Origin: Bacteroidia bacterium
GTDB lineage: Bacteria > Bacteroidota > Bacteroidia > NS11-12g > UBA9320
DNA: 64,000 bases
Reading direction: 5' to 3'
Assembly (NCBI GenBank): GCA_028339355.1
Contig: JAOLBX010000001.1
Coordinates: 1-64,000 of the forward strand
Positions 18,985 through 27,960 of this stretch are shown one piece after another (position 1 is the stretch's first letter; every line of letters starts with the position of its first letter). The translations under genes and the position numbers were made by a program. The notes beneath the pieces are model-generated. The model was given only the letters and a program-made list of their open reading frames with translations. It was not told where the DNA came from and ran no database searches.

Positions 18985-18992
18985 TACCTTTG
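18985..18992 (+). promoter_or_regulatory. Bacteroidota -7 element abutting the methyltransferase start
   Basis: TACCTTTG, identical to the element before lepA, ends four bases before the ATG of the methyltransferase gene. Transcription would start on or beside the start codon. No exact TTG -33 element is seen at the right spacing. Confidence 0.4.
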
Positions 18993-18996
18993 CCCT

Positions 18997-19719
18997 ATGA
19001 GCAAATGGTTTGAGACGTGGTTTGACAGCGAATATTATCACCTATTATACAAAGACAGAGATTACACAGAAGCAGAAGCATTTGTAGAAAAACTAGTAAC
19101 TTATCTCAATCCTGGAAAGGATGCTCTCATTTATGATCTTGCCTGCGGGAAAGGCCGACATAGTATTCACCTCAATAAATTGGGACTAAATGTAGAAGGG
19201 TCGGACTACAGCACCAACAGTATAAACTACGCCAAAAAATCCGAGAATAGCAGACTTCATTTTTATGAGCAGGATATGCGGGATGCCATGCCAAAACAAT
19301 ACAATTACATACTCAATCTTTTTACGAGTTTTGGATATTTTGACTCAGACGAAGAAAACCTCAATACTCTGAAGCATATATACAACGGGCTAAAAGACGA
19401 CGGTACTTTTGTCTTCGACTTTATGAATGTAGATTTTGTCTTGAAGCATCTAGTCCCTAGAGAAATAACTATGAAAAACGGTATTGAATTTCATATAAAA
19501 AGAGAACTAAATAATGGTAAGATAGTAAAACACATCGCCTTTGAGGATGAAGATAAATGGCATTATCACAAAGAAAAAGTAACTGCTCTCGGTTATGATA
19601 AAATAGTAGAAATGATGAAAAAATGTGGTTTTAAAGTAATGGACACATTTGGTAGCTACCACTTAGAACCTTTTGATTTGCAAAACTCAAAACGACTTAT
19701 CCTTATCTTAAGAAAGTGA
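18997..19719 (+). CDS. Class I SAM-dependent methyltransferase
   Basis: 240 residues. The SAM-binding motif I is LIYDLACGKGRHSIHLNKLG, followed by VEGSDYSTNSINYAKK (motif II), and NYILNLFTSFGYFDSDEEN, typical of the Methyltransf_25/11 group. The substrate cannot be told from sequence. It is cytosolic. It is first in a plus-strand cluster: its TGA overlaps the GTG start of the PAP2 gene (GTGA), and the PIF1-type helicase follows. The cluster looks like a transcriptional unit of convenience more than a pathway. Confidence 0.82.
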   Translation: MSKWFETWFDSEYYHLLYKDRDYTEAEAFVEKLVTYLNPGKDALIYDLACGKGRHSIHLNKLGLNVEGSDYSTNSINYAKKSENSRLHFYEQDMRDAMPKQYNYILNLFTSFGYFDSDEENLNTLKHIYNGLKDDGTFVFDFMNVDFVLKHLVPREITMKNGIEFHIKRELNNGKIVKHIAFEDEDKWHYHKEKVTALGYDKIVEMMKKCGFKVMDTFGSYHLEPFDLQNSKRLILILRK

Positions 19720-20285
19720 TAGATGCCCTTATAGACTTAGATCGAAATTGGTTCCTTGCCATACATCAAGGCACTGCAAATGCAGTCTTTGATGTTGTTC
19801 TTCCGTTTTTTAGAGAAAAAACCAATTGGGTACCCTTGTATCTACTCTTTGCATTTATGGCCATATACAAATTTCGGCTTAAAGGTCTTTACATAGTGCT
19901 TGCCGCAGCAATCACAGTGCTACTAGCAGATCAGTTTGCTGCAGGTTTGATGAAACCTACTTTTGAGAGACTCCGTCCGTGCAATGATGACTTCTTTCAC
20001 AACCAAATAAGACAACTTGTTCATTGTGGAGGAGGCTATAGTTTCATCTCAGCACACGCTACTAATCATTTTGCTCTAGCAATAGTCTTCACTTGGTTTT
20101 TTAGAAAAGTATGGTCCATTGATTTTCTTAAATGGGTGTTTTTTCTATGGGCCTCAATCATAGCATATGCACAGGTTTATGTGGGCGTACACTACCCTTT
20201 TGATGTAATCGTAGGTGCTTTAAGCGGTCTTTTAATAGGATCACTTGTTGTTTCTATTTCTAAAAAAATAATTAGTATAAATTAA
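19716..20285 (+). CDS. PAP2-family membrane phosphatase with altered catalytic motifs
   Basis: 189 residues with about five membrane helices. The three PAP2 motifs are recognisable. The first, KPTFERLRP, is intact (K-x6-RP). The second, normally PSGH, reads ISAH in FISAHATNHFALA. The third, normally SRxxxxxHxxxD, reads AQVYVGVHYPFDV, keeping His and Asp but lacking Ser-Arg. The family dephosphorylates lipid phosphates such as undecaprenyl diphosphate or phosphatidic acid. The changed residues may be a Bacteroidota variant, so activity is likely but not certain. GTG start, with a four-base overlap with the methyltransferase stop. Confidence 0.82.
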   Translation: MIDALIDLDRNWFLAIHQGTANAVFDVVLPFFREKTNWVPLYLLFAFMAIYKFRLKGLYIVLAAAITVLLADQFAAGLMKPTFERLRPCNDDFFHNQIRQLVHCGGGYSFISAHATNHFALAIVFTWFFRKVWSIDFLKWVFFLWASIIAYAQVYVGVHYPFDVIVGALSGLLIGSLVVSISKKIISIN

Positions 20286-20296
20286 TCGCTAAATAA

Positions 20297-22006
20297 ATGT
20301 TCCAAGAAAAAGCCTTAGCCATATTAAAAGCCGGAAAAAATGTATTCTTAACGGGAAGTGCTGGTACTGGTAAAACCTATACAGTCAACCAGTTTATCAC
20401 TTACCTAAAAGATCATAAAGTACCCGTGGCAGTGACAGCAAGTACAGGCATAGCAGCTACGCATATGAATGGCACCACCATTCACTCTTGGAGTGGAATA
20501 GGCATAAAAAACATGTTAACCCATGAGAATCTAAAATCATTGGCAACCAAACAGTACTTAACCAAAAATATAAGAAACACTCACATACTCATTATAGATG
20601 AAATCTCGATGCTGCACTGTAACCAGCTAGAAATGATAAATCAAGTGCTTAAGTACATTAGGAATTCTGCAAAACCATTTGGTGGTATGCAGGTGGTATT
20701 TGCTGGAGATTTCTTTCAGTTGCCACCGATCAGTAGGGAGCAAGAGCCCAGTAGAGAAAAATTTGCGTTCATGAGCAAAGCATGGGTGGAAGCTGCACCA
20801 GTAGTATGCTATCTTACAGAGCAGTTCAGACAGACCAAAAACGAACTAAACACCATCCTCAATCAGATACGAGCAAACGAAGTAGATGAAAGTACAGTGC
20901 AACTACTTCAAGAGACGAGATACAACGAACATAGCATAGAACCTACCAAACTATACTCACACAATGCTGATGTAGACGCTATGAACAAGCAAGAACTAGA
21001 GGCTCTCGAAGAAGAAAGTTTTGAGTTTTTCGCAAACAAAAAAGGCAACATGAAGATGATGGAAGGATTTGTAAAATCACTCATCGTTCAAGAAAAACTG
21101 GTTCTTAAAAAAGGTGCTAAAGTGATGTTCCTCAAAAACAATCACGAACGTGGTATTATGAATGGTACCTTGGGAGAAGTTGTAGAATTTAAAAACGACT
21201 TAGAAGGTGACGGACCATATCCTGTAGTAAGACTAATGGACAAACGTAAGCTTATGGCCACACCAGATATTTGGTCCATTAACAATGAGAAGGGAAGCCC
21301 ATTGGTCAGTTTTGAACAAGTACCTCTGAGACTTGCATGGGCCATCACAGTGCACAAGAGTCAGGGTATGACCCTAGAAGCAGCAGAGATAGACTTGGCA
21401 AAAGCGTTTGAACCAGGACAAGGATACGTAGCACTATCGCGACTCAAAGAACTGGATGGACTTCGATTACTTGGCATCAATAGAATGGCTATAGAAGTAG
21501 ATCCACTCGCATACAAGGCAGACCAGCGATTCCAGGAGCTAAGTGGAGAAGTAGACTTACTACTAGAAGAAGATTTCAAAAAAGACTGGGAAAGCCATAT
21601 ACTAAGTAGTGGCGGCAGTACAGACGAAAAAGAACTCAAAAAACATAGGAACAAAAAACTAGCAAAAGAGAAGAAAATAAGCACCCACGAAATTACCATT
21701 GGGCTCATAAAAGAAGGTAAAACCCTCAAACAGATAAGTGACGAAAGAGGCATGGCAACCAGCACCATACAAGGTCACATACTTACCATATCGGACAAAT
21801 GGCCTGATGTAGACATATCTGCCTATCGACCGGATGAAGTACTCATGGATAGGATAGATGAAATCTATAAAGCAGCGGACAAGAATGCTAAAGACGATGA
21901 TTACAGTGGAGATGGTAGATTAAAATCCAGTATAATTTTCAAAGGATTAAGTGGGAAAGTTGACTACGCGACCATTAAATTAGCTTATGCTTTTTTGGAT
22001 GTTTAA
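20297..22006 (+). CDS. PIF1-like superfamily 1B DNA helicase with C-terminal HTH domain
   Basis: 569 residues. Helicase motifs are clear: Walker A FLTGSAGTGKTYTV, motif Ia AVTASTGIAATHMNGTTIHSW, Walker B HILIIDEISML, motif III GGMQVVFAGDFFQLPPI, motif V ITVHKSQGMTLEAAEIDL and motif VI GYVALSRLKELDGLRLL. Residues about 445-569 add a helix-turn-helix module of the HTH_40 kind (ISTHEITIGLIKEGKTLKQISDERGMATSTIQGHI), normally found at RecQ C-termini. It unwinds DNA 5'-3', probably in replication fork or G-quadruplex processing. It starts 11 bases after the PAP2 gene. Confidence 0.9.
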   Translation: MFQEKALAILKAGKNVFLTGSAGTGKTYTVNQFITYLKDHKVPVAVTASTGIAATHMNGTTIHSWSGIGIKNMLTHENLKSLATKQYLTKNIRNTHILIIDEISMLHCNQLEMINQVLKYIRNSAKPFGGMQVVFAGDFFQLPPISREQEPSREKFAFMSKAWVEAAPVVCYLTEQFRQTKNELNTILNQIRANEVDESTVQLLQETRYNEHSIEPTKLYSHNADVDAMNKQELEALEEESFEFFANKKGNMKMMEGFVKSLIVQEKLVLKKGAKVMFLKNNHERGIMNGTLGEVVEFKNDLEGDGPYPVVRLMDKRKLMATPDIWSINNEKGSPLVSFEQVPLRLAWAITVHKSQGMTLEAAEIDLAKAFEPGQGYVALSRLKELDGLRLLGINRMAIEVDPLAYKADQRFQELSGEVDLLLEEDFKKDWESHILSSGGSTDEKELKKHRNKKLAKEKKISTHEITIGLIKEGKTLKQISDERGMATSTIQGHILTISDKWPDVDISAYRPDEVLMDRIDEIYKAADKNAKDDDYSGDGRLKSSIIFKGLSGKVDYATIKLAYAFLDV

Positions 22007-22137
22007 AGAATACAGACACGCTGACTACTGAGCTTGATACTTACTAAGTCTATGATCCTGTGGGTGAAACGTTCCAAAAATGAATACTCTTGTTATACAG
22101 AAGCATCTAAATTGGAAGCAAGTATTTTTTAGTTTAA

Positions 22138-22905
22138 CTATTTCAAAACAAATCTTCTGATTCCTACTAACAATAAGATTTGGGCGGAGTAGAACAGGAA
22201 AAAAGTAATAATGAATTCCTCTAGGTTTAGTAGCAGCATTATACTCATAATGAGTAACTGAAACCCAAGACCCATGCTTGAAACACTAGTCATAAACCAC
22301 TTTGGGAAAGGCTTACTATTTACCGCATCTTTATCTATAGCGTGTATAATTTTGTCAAAAGGTCTGTATAAAACATTAAATACTTTGAAATACTTGTTTA
22401 CTGTATGCTGATCCTCGCCTTTCATCGCCGTTGGTACTTTGTCTTCGAAAATCCTACTTGTAGTGTCACCATCAACACTATTTCTTAAGATAACATAGTA
22501 ATAATTAAAAAGCGTTCCTTGCAGCTGTAAACCAATGAATGCAAATAGAAAAAATAGAGCGGAAATCTCTGTGACATACCAAAAAGTTAAAAGAAACAAG
22601 AAGTTTAAAACAATATCAGCTATGGAGTCAAAATATCTCCCAACATAGGATGGAATCTTTTTCAATCTCGATAACTCACCATCTGCAGCATCTAAAATTG
22701 ATTTTAGAATGAGAAAAAAAGCAGCAGCAATATTTAGTTCGTAAAAAATACAGACTATTGCCAGTAGCCCTGAGATAATGAACCAATATGTAACTTGTAT
22801 CGGTGTTACTGAGGTATTCTTGAGGGAACCTGCAATTCGACGAGCTACAAATCTTCCATAGTCAGATAAATCTACAAATTGGTATTCTTTTGGTAATTTT
22901 GACAT
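22138..22905 (-). CDS. CDP-alcohol phosphatidyltransferase family membrane protein
   Basis: 255 residues with about six membrane helices. The signature D-x2-D-G-x2-(A/S)-R-x8-G-x3-D-x3-D is present as DAADGELSRLKKIPSYVGRYFDSIAD (read in two pieces around the SRLKK linker), so the metal and CDP-binding Asp residues are all kept. The enzyme would transfer a phosphoalcohol between CDP-alcohol and an acceptor, making phospholipid or a related polar lipid. The substrate cannot be told; the 255-residue length and the long soluble loop after helix 4 differ from PgsA. It stands alone on the minus strand. Confidence 0.82.
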   Translation of the reverse strand: MSKLPKEYQFVDLSDYGRFVARRIAGSLKNTSVTPIQVTYWFIISGLLAIVCIFYELNIAAAFFLILKSILDAADGELSRLKKIPSYVGRYFDSIADIVLNFLFLLTFWYVTEISALFFLFAFIGLQLQGTLFNYYYVILRNSVDGDTTSRIFEDKVPTAMKGEDQHTVNKYFKVFNVLYRPFDKIIHAIDKDAVNSKPFPKWFMTSVSSMGLGFQLLIMSIMLLLNLEEFIITFFLFYSAQILLLVGIRRFVLK

Positions 22906-23101
22906 TTGGTATATACAACCTAATAAAATATAAACAAATGGCTCCGAATATAGTTACAAGATTATCCATTTATTCCTAAATTAAATGCAAGCTAGATGAG
23001 TCCGTCTGCAAACTGAATGGAATTAACGATAATGAACATAGATTCAGAAATTTATAGAGTGTTGTAAAATTCCGTAAAGCCTTCAAATCAAACATAAACA
23101 A

Positions 23102-23746
23102 ATGAATAAAATAGAACTCACCATCACTCACGTAAAACAATCCTTGGTAAATGCCGAAGGAGGTCACGACTGGTGGCATATAGAGCGTGTATGGAAGTCT
23201 GCCAAGCATATAGCTATGAATGAGACGGTTGATATGTTAGTAGTAGAGCTCGGAGCACTGCTACATGACATAGCTGACTCTAAGTTTAACAACGGAAATG
23301 AAGACATTGGACCAAAAAAAGCTCGTGTATTTCTTGAATCCATTGGCATGGATAAACAAACTACTGATCACGTGATTTTAATCATAGAAAACATCTCTTT
23401 CAAGGGTGGCAAAGAAGCTCAAAAATTTAAGTCACTAGAACTAGACGTTGTACAGGATGCTGATCGATTAGATGCTTTAGGTGCCATTGGTATAGCACGA
23501 ACTTTCAACTATGGAGGTTTTAAGAATAGAGAAATATTCAACCCTACTATTCCTCCAAAACTTGAAATGACAAAGGAAGAGTATAAGAACAGTTTTGCTC
23601 CATCCATCAATCATTTCTATGAGAAACTGTTACTGCTAAAAGACCTAATGAATACTGAGACAGGCAGGGCAATGGCAGAACAGCGACATCGATATATGGA
23701 AGCATACTTGGCGCAATTTTACAACGAATGGGAAGGAAGACTATAA
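23102..23746 (+). CDS. HD-domain phosphohydrolase
   Basis: 214 residues of the YedJ/HDIG-like group. The metal ligands are visible: GGHDWWHIERVW (first His), LVVELGALLHDIADSKF (the HD pair), and VVQDADRLDALGAIGIAR (the third Asp). Members hydrolyse nucleotides or related phosphate esters in the cytosol; the substrate here is not evident. It converges with the interrupted mtfA-like gene, with only three bases between the stops, and no terminator hairpin is visible there. Confidence 0.87.
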   Translation: MNKIELTITHVKQSLVNAEGGHDWWHIERVWKSAKHIAMNETVDMLVVELGALLHDIADSKFNNGNEDIGPKKARVFLESIGMDKQTTDHVILIIENISFKGGKEAQKFKSLELDVVQDADRLDALGAIGIARTFNYGGFKNREIFNPTIPPKLEMTKEEYKNSFAPSINHFYEKLLLLKDLMNTETGRAMAEQRHRYMEAYLAQFYNEWEGRL

Positions 23747-23749
23747 AGT

Positions 23750-24541
23750 TTATTTTCTTTTTCGAACGGCCTTGTACTTTGGACTTTGTTTGAAACTTTT
23801 TTCCATCATGACAAATAGCTTAGGGTGCTTGCGTTTCAACTGATCCGGTCGTTCAAAAAAGTACTCGCTAGCAACAGCAAAAAACTCAGTCTTACTAGTC
23901 CCTCCGTAGTTTCTCATGTCTGACTTATCGTTGTTTATTTCCTCCATTTTGATGTGCATCAAATCCAGCCAAGGTATAGTGTATTGATGATTGATTAGCA
24001 CTTGAGGGATTCCATCTATTTCTCCATCCTCTTTGTCTAGTAGGTGTACAAATTCATGTATAGCAGTATTATTCTTATCCGTATGATTCTGAAAACCATT
24101 TCGCAATGCATTGCGACTCAAAATCATCTTTCCATTCATAAAACCATTGCCCACCATTCCAAGAACTTGCTTGTCTTCTGATTGATCATCAAACTGAAAA
24201 CTGTGATTGAATGTAGTAGGATAAAGCAGGACTTCATCTATATGAGAATACTCCCATTCGTCAAAACCAAACACAGAAATAATTGCACTCGCAGCAACAA
24301 GTACTTCATCTAGTTCCTCTAAATCTAACTGCACACCCATTATAATCACTTCTTTGAGGAAATGCATCATTCTATTCTAAAACTCTATCTGTTGTATATC
24401 ACTTAGATGGCGGTAAAACGATACATTGTCCAATAGTAGCTGCTGCCAGTGAGCAGGAAACGGTTTTGCCTCTCGCATTTTAGGCTTGACCACCCAGTAT
24501 ATCATCAAGCCCAATATGGCAAAAAAGATAATGTAAAACAT
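23750..24541 (-). pseudogene. MtfA-like zinc peptidase gene (M90 family) interrupted by one TAG
   Basis: The 206-residue part from the ATG at 24370 has the M90 zinc site (IHEFVHLLDKEDGEIDGIP, with HEFVH) and TEFFAVASEYFFERP. Reading upstream in the same frame recovers the family's N-terminus: a membrane helix from MFYIIFFAILGLMIYWVV (ATG at 24541) and the conserved HWQQLLLDNVSFYRHLSDIQQ. A TAG at 24379-24377 separates the two parts (IEF*NRMMHFLKE), where CAG would restore Gln. In E. coli MtfA releases the Mlc repressor and has peptidase activity. The product is either absent or a cytosolic form lacking its membrane anchor, if translation restarts at 24370. Confidence 0.75.
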
Positions 24542-24560
24542 GAAGCGGTAAAAGTAATGT

Positions 24561-24595
24561 TTGCTGATCTTAAACGATAGATTTTTCTATCTTTG
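24561..24595 (+). promoter_or_regulatory. Candidate promoter for the DUF2130 gene
   Basis: TATCTTTG at 24588-24595 fits the -7 consensus and ends eight bases before the first ATG of the gene. A TTG at 24561 lies 24 bases upstream, one base beyond the usual spacer limit. The leader would be only a few bases. Confidence 0.4.
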
Positions 24596-24603
24596 AAAAG
24601 TAG

Positions 24604-25842
24604 ATGATGGATAAAATAAAATGCCCAAATTGTGCTCATGAATTTGATGTGGAAGAAGCTCTAAGTGGAAAACTACAAGCACATTTTAAGGCAGAATATG
24701 AACAAAAGGTTTCAGAGCAAGCTGCAAAGTTTAATGCAGAGCGAGATTTACTAGCTCGTGAGATGGAGGAATTTGAAAAGAAAAAAGAGAAAGAAAATGA
24801 ACTCTTCAAAGAAAAACTCGCTCAGCGAATAGAGAAAGAGAAAGATACGATCCAAAAAAACACTCAAGAATCATTTGAGCAACAACTCAAATCTCTAAAA
24901 GAAGAAAACATACGTAGGAAAGAAGAAAATCGAGCTCATAAGCAAAAAGAAATAGACTTACTCAAACGCGAGAGTGAACTTAAAGAAAAAGCCGAAGAAC
25001 TCCAACTGGAGGTAGAAAAAAAGATGCTCGAAAAGCAGAACGAGATAGAAGAAAAAGGCCGAATAAAAGAGCGTGAGGCTAATATGCTTAGAGAGAAAGA
25101 GTTTCAAAAACAATTGGAAGATCAAAAGAAACTCATAGATGAGATGAAGCGAAAAGCAGAGCAAGGAAGCATGCAGCTGCAAGGCGAGATACAAGAACTT
25201 GCCCTTGAGGAGTTACTGCGTACCTCCTACCCTTTTGATAAGATTGACGAAGTAGGAAAAGGTACACGTGGTGCCGACTGTGTGCAAACTATAGTAAACA
25301 ATCGCCAACAAACTTGTGGCTCTATCGTATATGAAAGCAAGCGTACTAAGAACTTTGCTGGAGACTGGATAGATAAACTAAAACAAGATCAAATAACTGC
25401 CAAGGCTGACATAGCTGTACTAGTAACCCAAACTATGCCTACTGGTATGGAACGTTTTGGTGAAAAGGACGGAGTGTGGGTCTGTGGTTTTCATGAAGTA
25501 AAAAGCCTCTCCTATGTACTACGCGAAATGCTCCTCAAAACCCAATCTGTAAAATCCAGTGAAGAAAACAAAGGAGACAAGATGGAACTACTGTATTCTT
25601 ACCTAACAAGCAACGAATTTGTGCAAAACATACAACGCATAGTCGAGAACTACGATGGTATGATAAACCAGCTAAACAGCGAGAAAAAAGCAATGCATAA
25701 AATCTGGGCTCAGCGTGAGAAATCTATCTGGGTGGTACAAGAAAACATTGGTTCACTCTTTGGCAGTATAAAAGGGATAGCAGGTAATGCACTCACAACT
25801 AGTAGTGTACTTGAGCTGCCAGATACGAGTATAGACGAGTAA
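24604..25842 (+). CDS. DUF2130 coiled-coil protein
   Basis: 412 residues. A short zinc-ribbon-like start (IKCPNCAHEFDVEEAL) leads into a long charged coiled coil (about 25-195, Glu/Lys/Gln-rich). Then comes the DUF2130 domain, with GTRGADCVQTIVNN, CGSIVYESKRTKNFAGDWI and KADIAVLVTQTMPTGMERF. The last part resembles a nuclease-type fold (the E-x-K pair in YESKRTK), and an association with DNA has been suggested for the family, but no function is proven. It stands alone with its own near-leaderless promoter. It is intact, unlike the genes on both sides. Confidence 0.85.
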   Translation: MMDKIKCPNCAHEFDVEEALSGKLQAHFKAEYEQKVSEQAAKFNAERDLLAREMEEFEKKKEKENELFKEKLAQRIEKEKDTIQKNTQESFEQQLKSLKEENIRRKEENRAHKQKEIDLLKRESELKEKAEELQLEVEKKMLEKQNEIEEKGRIKEREANMLREKEFQKQLEDQKKLIDEMKRKAEQGSMQLQGEIQELALEELLRTSYPFDKIDEVGKGTRGADCVQTIVNNRQQTCGSIVYESKRTKNFAGDWIDKLKQDQITAKADIAVLVTQTMPTGMERFGEKDGVWVCGFHEVKSLSYVLREMLLKTQSVKSSEENKGDKMELLYSYLTSNEFVQNIQRIVENYDGMINQLNSEKKAMHKIWAQREKSIWVVQENIGSLFGSIKGIAGNALTTSSVLELPDTSIDE

Positions 25843-25868
25843 TTAGTATTTTTGCCGAACAGAGTCCA

Positions 25869-26315
25869 ATGTACTTTATTACCATTTTAAGCTTGTGCCT
25901 ATATCAATGGATGGGCATACAACAACCTACTGCAGATGAGATTTGTGGCCAATGAATCTCACCCAAGAAGGATTTTATCGTGGCGTGTTACAAAGCAAGT
26001 GATGGCACCTATCACTCCAAAATGGTTTGGTTTAAAAAACTAAAAGATAAAAAACGCTACGACTGTGAAATACCCGAAGACCAGTGGATAGGCAAAGACA
26101 TCGTATGGGGTTTGATCTATGGAGATGAAGAATGGGCTGGTGGAGAATTAAACGACCTAAAATCATGTAAAACGTATGATGCTTATGTCACTATGCCCGA
26201 TAAAAATACGCTAAGAGTAAATGCTTTTGTAGTTCTTCGAATCCTCATTGAAGGAATGACATTTACTCGATACAGAAGCACAATCCCTAAACTAGAATCT
26301 AACAAAAAACCATAA
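25869..26315 (+). pseudogene. DUF2147-type secreted protein gene with in-frame TGA
   Basis: From the ATG at 25869 the frame gives a short hydrophobic signal (MYFITILSLCLYQWMGIQQ), then ADEICGQ, a TGA at 25953, and continues ISPKKDFIVACYKASDGTYHSKMVWFKK. DUF2147 proteins read GxW at this point, so TGG to TGA is the simple explanation. The rest is a good family match (GGELNDLKSCKTYDAYVTM, NTLRVNAFVVLRILIEGMTFTRY). A GTG at 25980 could restart translation, but without the signal peptide and first strand. The function of the family is unknown; members are periplasmic. Confidence 0.65.
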
Positions 26316-26319
26316 TACC

Positions 26320-26622
26320 ACGGATCACCAAGGTCTGCATTAAACATTCAAAGGGGAAACATGGCAACATAACGTTCCGGGAGGACGGTTCTTTGTCTCT
26401 TTGCCACAAGTGTTTTCTAACGAAATAAGAACCCACTTACGACACGAAGAAGAAGGTTGGGGAAGGCTCAAAACTAAACCTAGAATAAAAGCAATCACTT
26501 GGGATACTGCTATTTGGTACGACACTAAAAAAGCAACATACCTCCTACCAATTAAATCCGAAGTACGAAAAAAAGAAGCGATGCAAGCAGGTTACACAAT
26601 CATTATAGACCTATGGTTATAA
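26320..26622 (+). pseudogene. DUF1905-domain protein gene, start lost and TAA inside
   Basis: The plus-strand frame reads DHQGLH, a TAA at 26341, then TFKGETWQHNVPGGRFFVSLPQ and on to VRKKEAMQAGYTIIIDLWL. This covers the whole DUF1905 beta-barrel (compare family motifs G-x-W-x-x-P-G-G-x-x-F-V-x-L-P and Y-L-L-P-I-K). No standard start precedes the stop; ACG at 26320, in the right place, would be ATG with one change. The TTG at 26401 lies inside the domain. I read it as a small gene inactivated by two point changes. It directly follows the broken DUF2147 gene. Confidence 0.6.
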
Positions 26623-26777
26623 CACCCTTTAGATTTGAGTAATTAAAATCTCAATCGTGTAAGAAACTGTTTTTTCTCTTACAAAAACCAGAAAAATAGA
26701 AGGCGAGAACAACACTTTACAAAAAAGGCGTTCAGAGTGAAACTCATTGTCAACCTCGTTTGTTATTTTTATACCAG

Positions 26778-27869
26778 GTGATAGGATTTCAATTTTCTAA
26801 ATACATTCCAAAAAATAGAGATGGCAGCAACTTTGAAAATTTGCTTGATCTCTTTAAGCAATTATTACTGTATACAAGTGGTGATATGGCCGAGGCTCTC
26901 GATTGGATGAATGTGCTAGATAAACAGCACAACATTACAAATAGCGATTACGGAATGGGAGACTTTATTCAAGACCTCAAAAACAAAGGATACTTGGATG
27001 AGAATAAACATACTGGCGAATACGAGACCACATCGAAAATGGAACAAGCAATCCGAAAAAATGCGATGGAAGAAGTATTTGGCAAACTTAAAAAAAGCGG
27101 AAAAGGAAATCATAAGACTAGATTTACAGGAATAGGCGATGAGTCTACATCTGATATGCGTGACTATCAGTTTGGTGACAGCCTAGACCAGATTGCACTT
27201 ACAGAAAGTTTAAAAAACGCTCAACTTAATCATGGAGCTTCTGGATTTATGACTACTGATGATTTGGTAGTAAATGAGAAAGAGTATAAGACACAAACAA
27301 GCACTGTACTGATGATAGACATCAGTCACAGTATGATACTTTATGGCGAGGATAGAATAACTCCTGCCAAACGCGTAGCTTTAGCCTTGGCAGAATACAT
27401 AAATACTCAATTTCCTAAGGACACTTTGGATATAATTGTTTTTGGTAATGATGCTTGGCAGATATCACTTAAAGATTTGCCGTATCTCAAAGTAGGTCCG
27501 TATCATACTAACACTGTAGCTGGTCTGCAACTTGCACGCGAACTATTAAGAAGAAAACGAAATCCAAACAAGCAGATTTTTATGATCACGGATGGAAAGC
27601 CGAGCTGCTTGAAAGAAGGAATAAATTATTACAAAAACAGCTTTGGACTAGACAAAAAGATAGTAAATAAATGCTATAACGAAGCAGCAGCATGCAGAAG
27701 ACTGGGAATTCCCATTACTACTTTCATGATAGCACAAGATACTTACCTACAGCAATTTATAGAAGAATTTACTGAAACCAATAATGGTAAAGCATTCTAC
27801 ACCGGGCTACAAGGACTGGGAGAAATAGTATTTACAGATTACGCAAAGAACAAGAGAAAGAGATTGTAA
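26778..27869 (+). CDS. VWA-domain protein, partner of MoxR-type ATPase
   Basis: 363 residues from the GTG at 26778 (MIGFQFSKYIPKNRDGSNFE), which I prefer to the TTG six codons earlier because the sequence then begins with the family's FxFSKY/IP motif. A helical N-terminal part (about 1-170) contains the conserved ALDWMNVLDKQHNITNSDYGMGDF. The VWA domain follows with an intact MIDAS: DISHSMILYG (DxSxS), the Thr in HTNTVAG and the Asp in MITDGKPS. Such proteins act with the AAA+ ATPase encoded next as a chaperone or metal-insertion pair, related in layout to RavA/ViaA or cobalt/magnesium chelatase subunits. Cytosolic. Confidence 0.8.
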   Translation: MIGFQFSKYIPKNRDGSNFENLLDLFKQLLLYTSGDMAEALDWMNVLDKQHNITNSDYGMGDFIQDLKNKGYLDENKHTGEYETTSKMEQAIRKNAMEEVFGKLKKSGKGNHKTRFTGIGDESTSDMRDYQFGDSLDQIALTESLKNAQLNHGASGFMTTDDLVVNEKEYKTQTSTVLMIDISHSMILYGEDRITPAKRVALALAEYINTQFPKDTLDIIVFGNDAWQISLKDLPYLKVGPYHTNTVAGLQLARELLRRKRNPNKQIFMITDGKPSCLKEGINYYKNSFGLDKKIVNKCYNEAAACRRLGIPITTFMIAQDTYLQQFIEEFTETNNGKAFYTGLQGLGEIVFTDYAKNKRKRL

Positions 27870-27960
27870 ATAAGGGTCTAGTCATTGAAAAATGGCATCT
27901 AGTAACTTACAATAAAAAACAGAAAAGCTGAAGAACACGTTTCACTACTTACTTAAAAAT

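Noticed and set aside
22007-22137. Possible 26-codon gene fragment after the PIF1 helicase gene
   Set aside because: The short frame starting at the ATG near 22051 has no recognisable homology and no supporting signals.
26640-26690. Possible hairpin (GTAAGA...TCTTAC) before the VWA gene
   Set aside because: Only a six-base stem with a long loop and no T-run, too weak to call a terminator.
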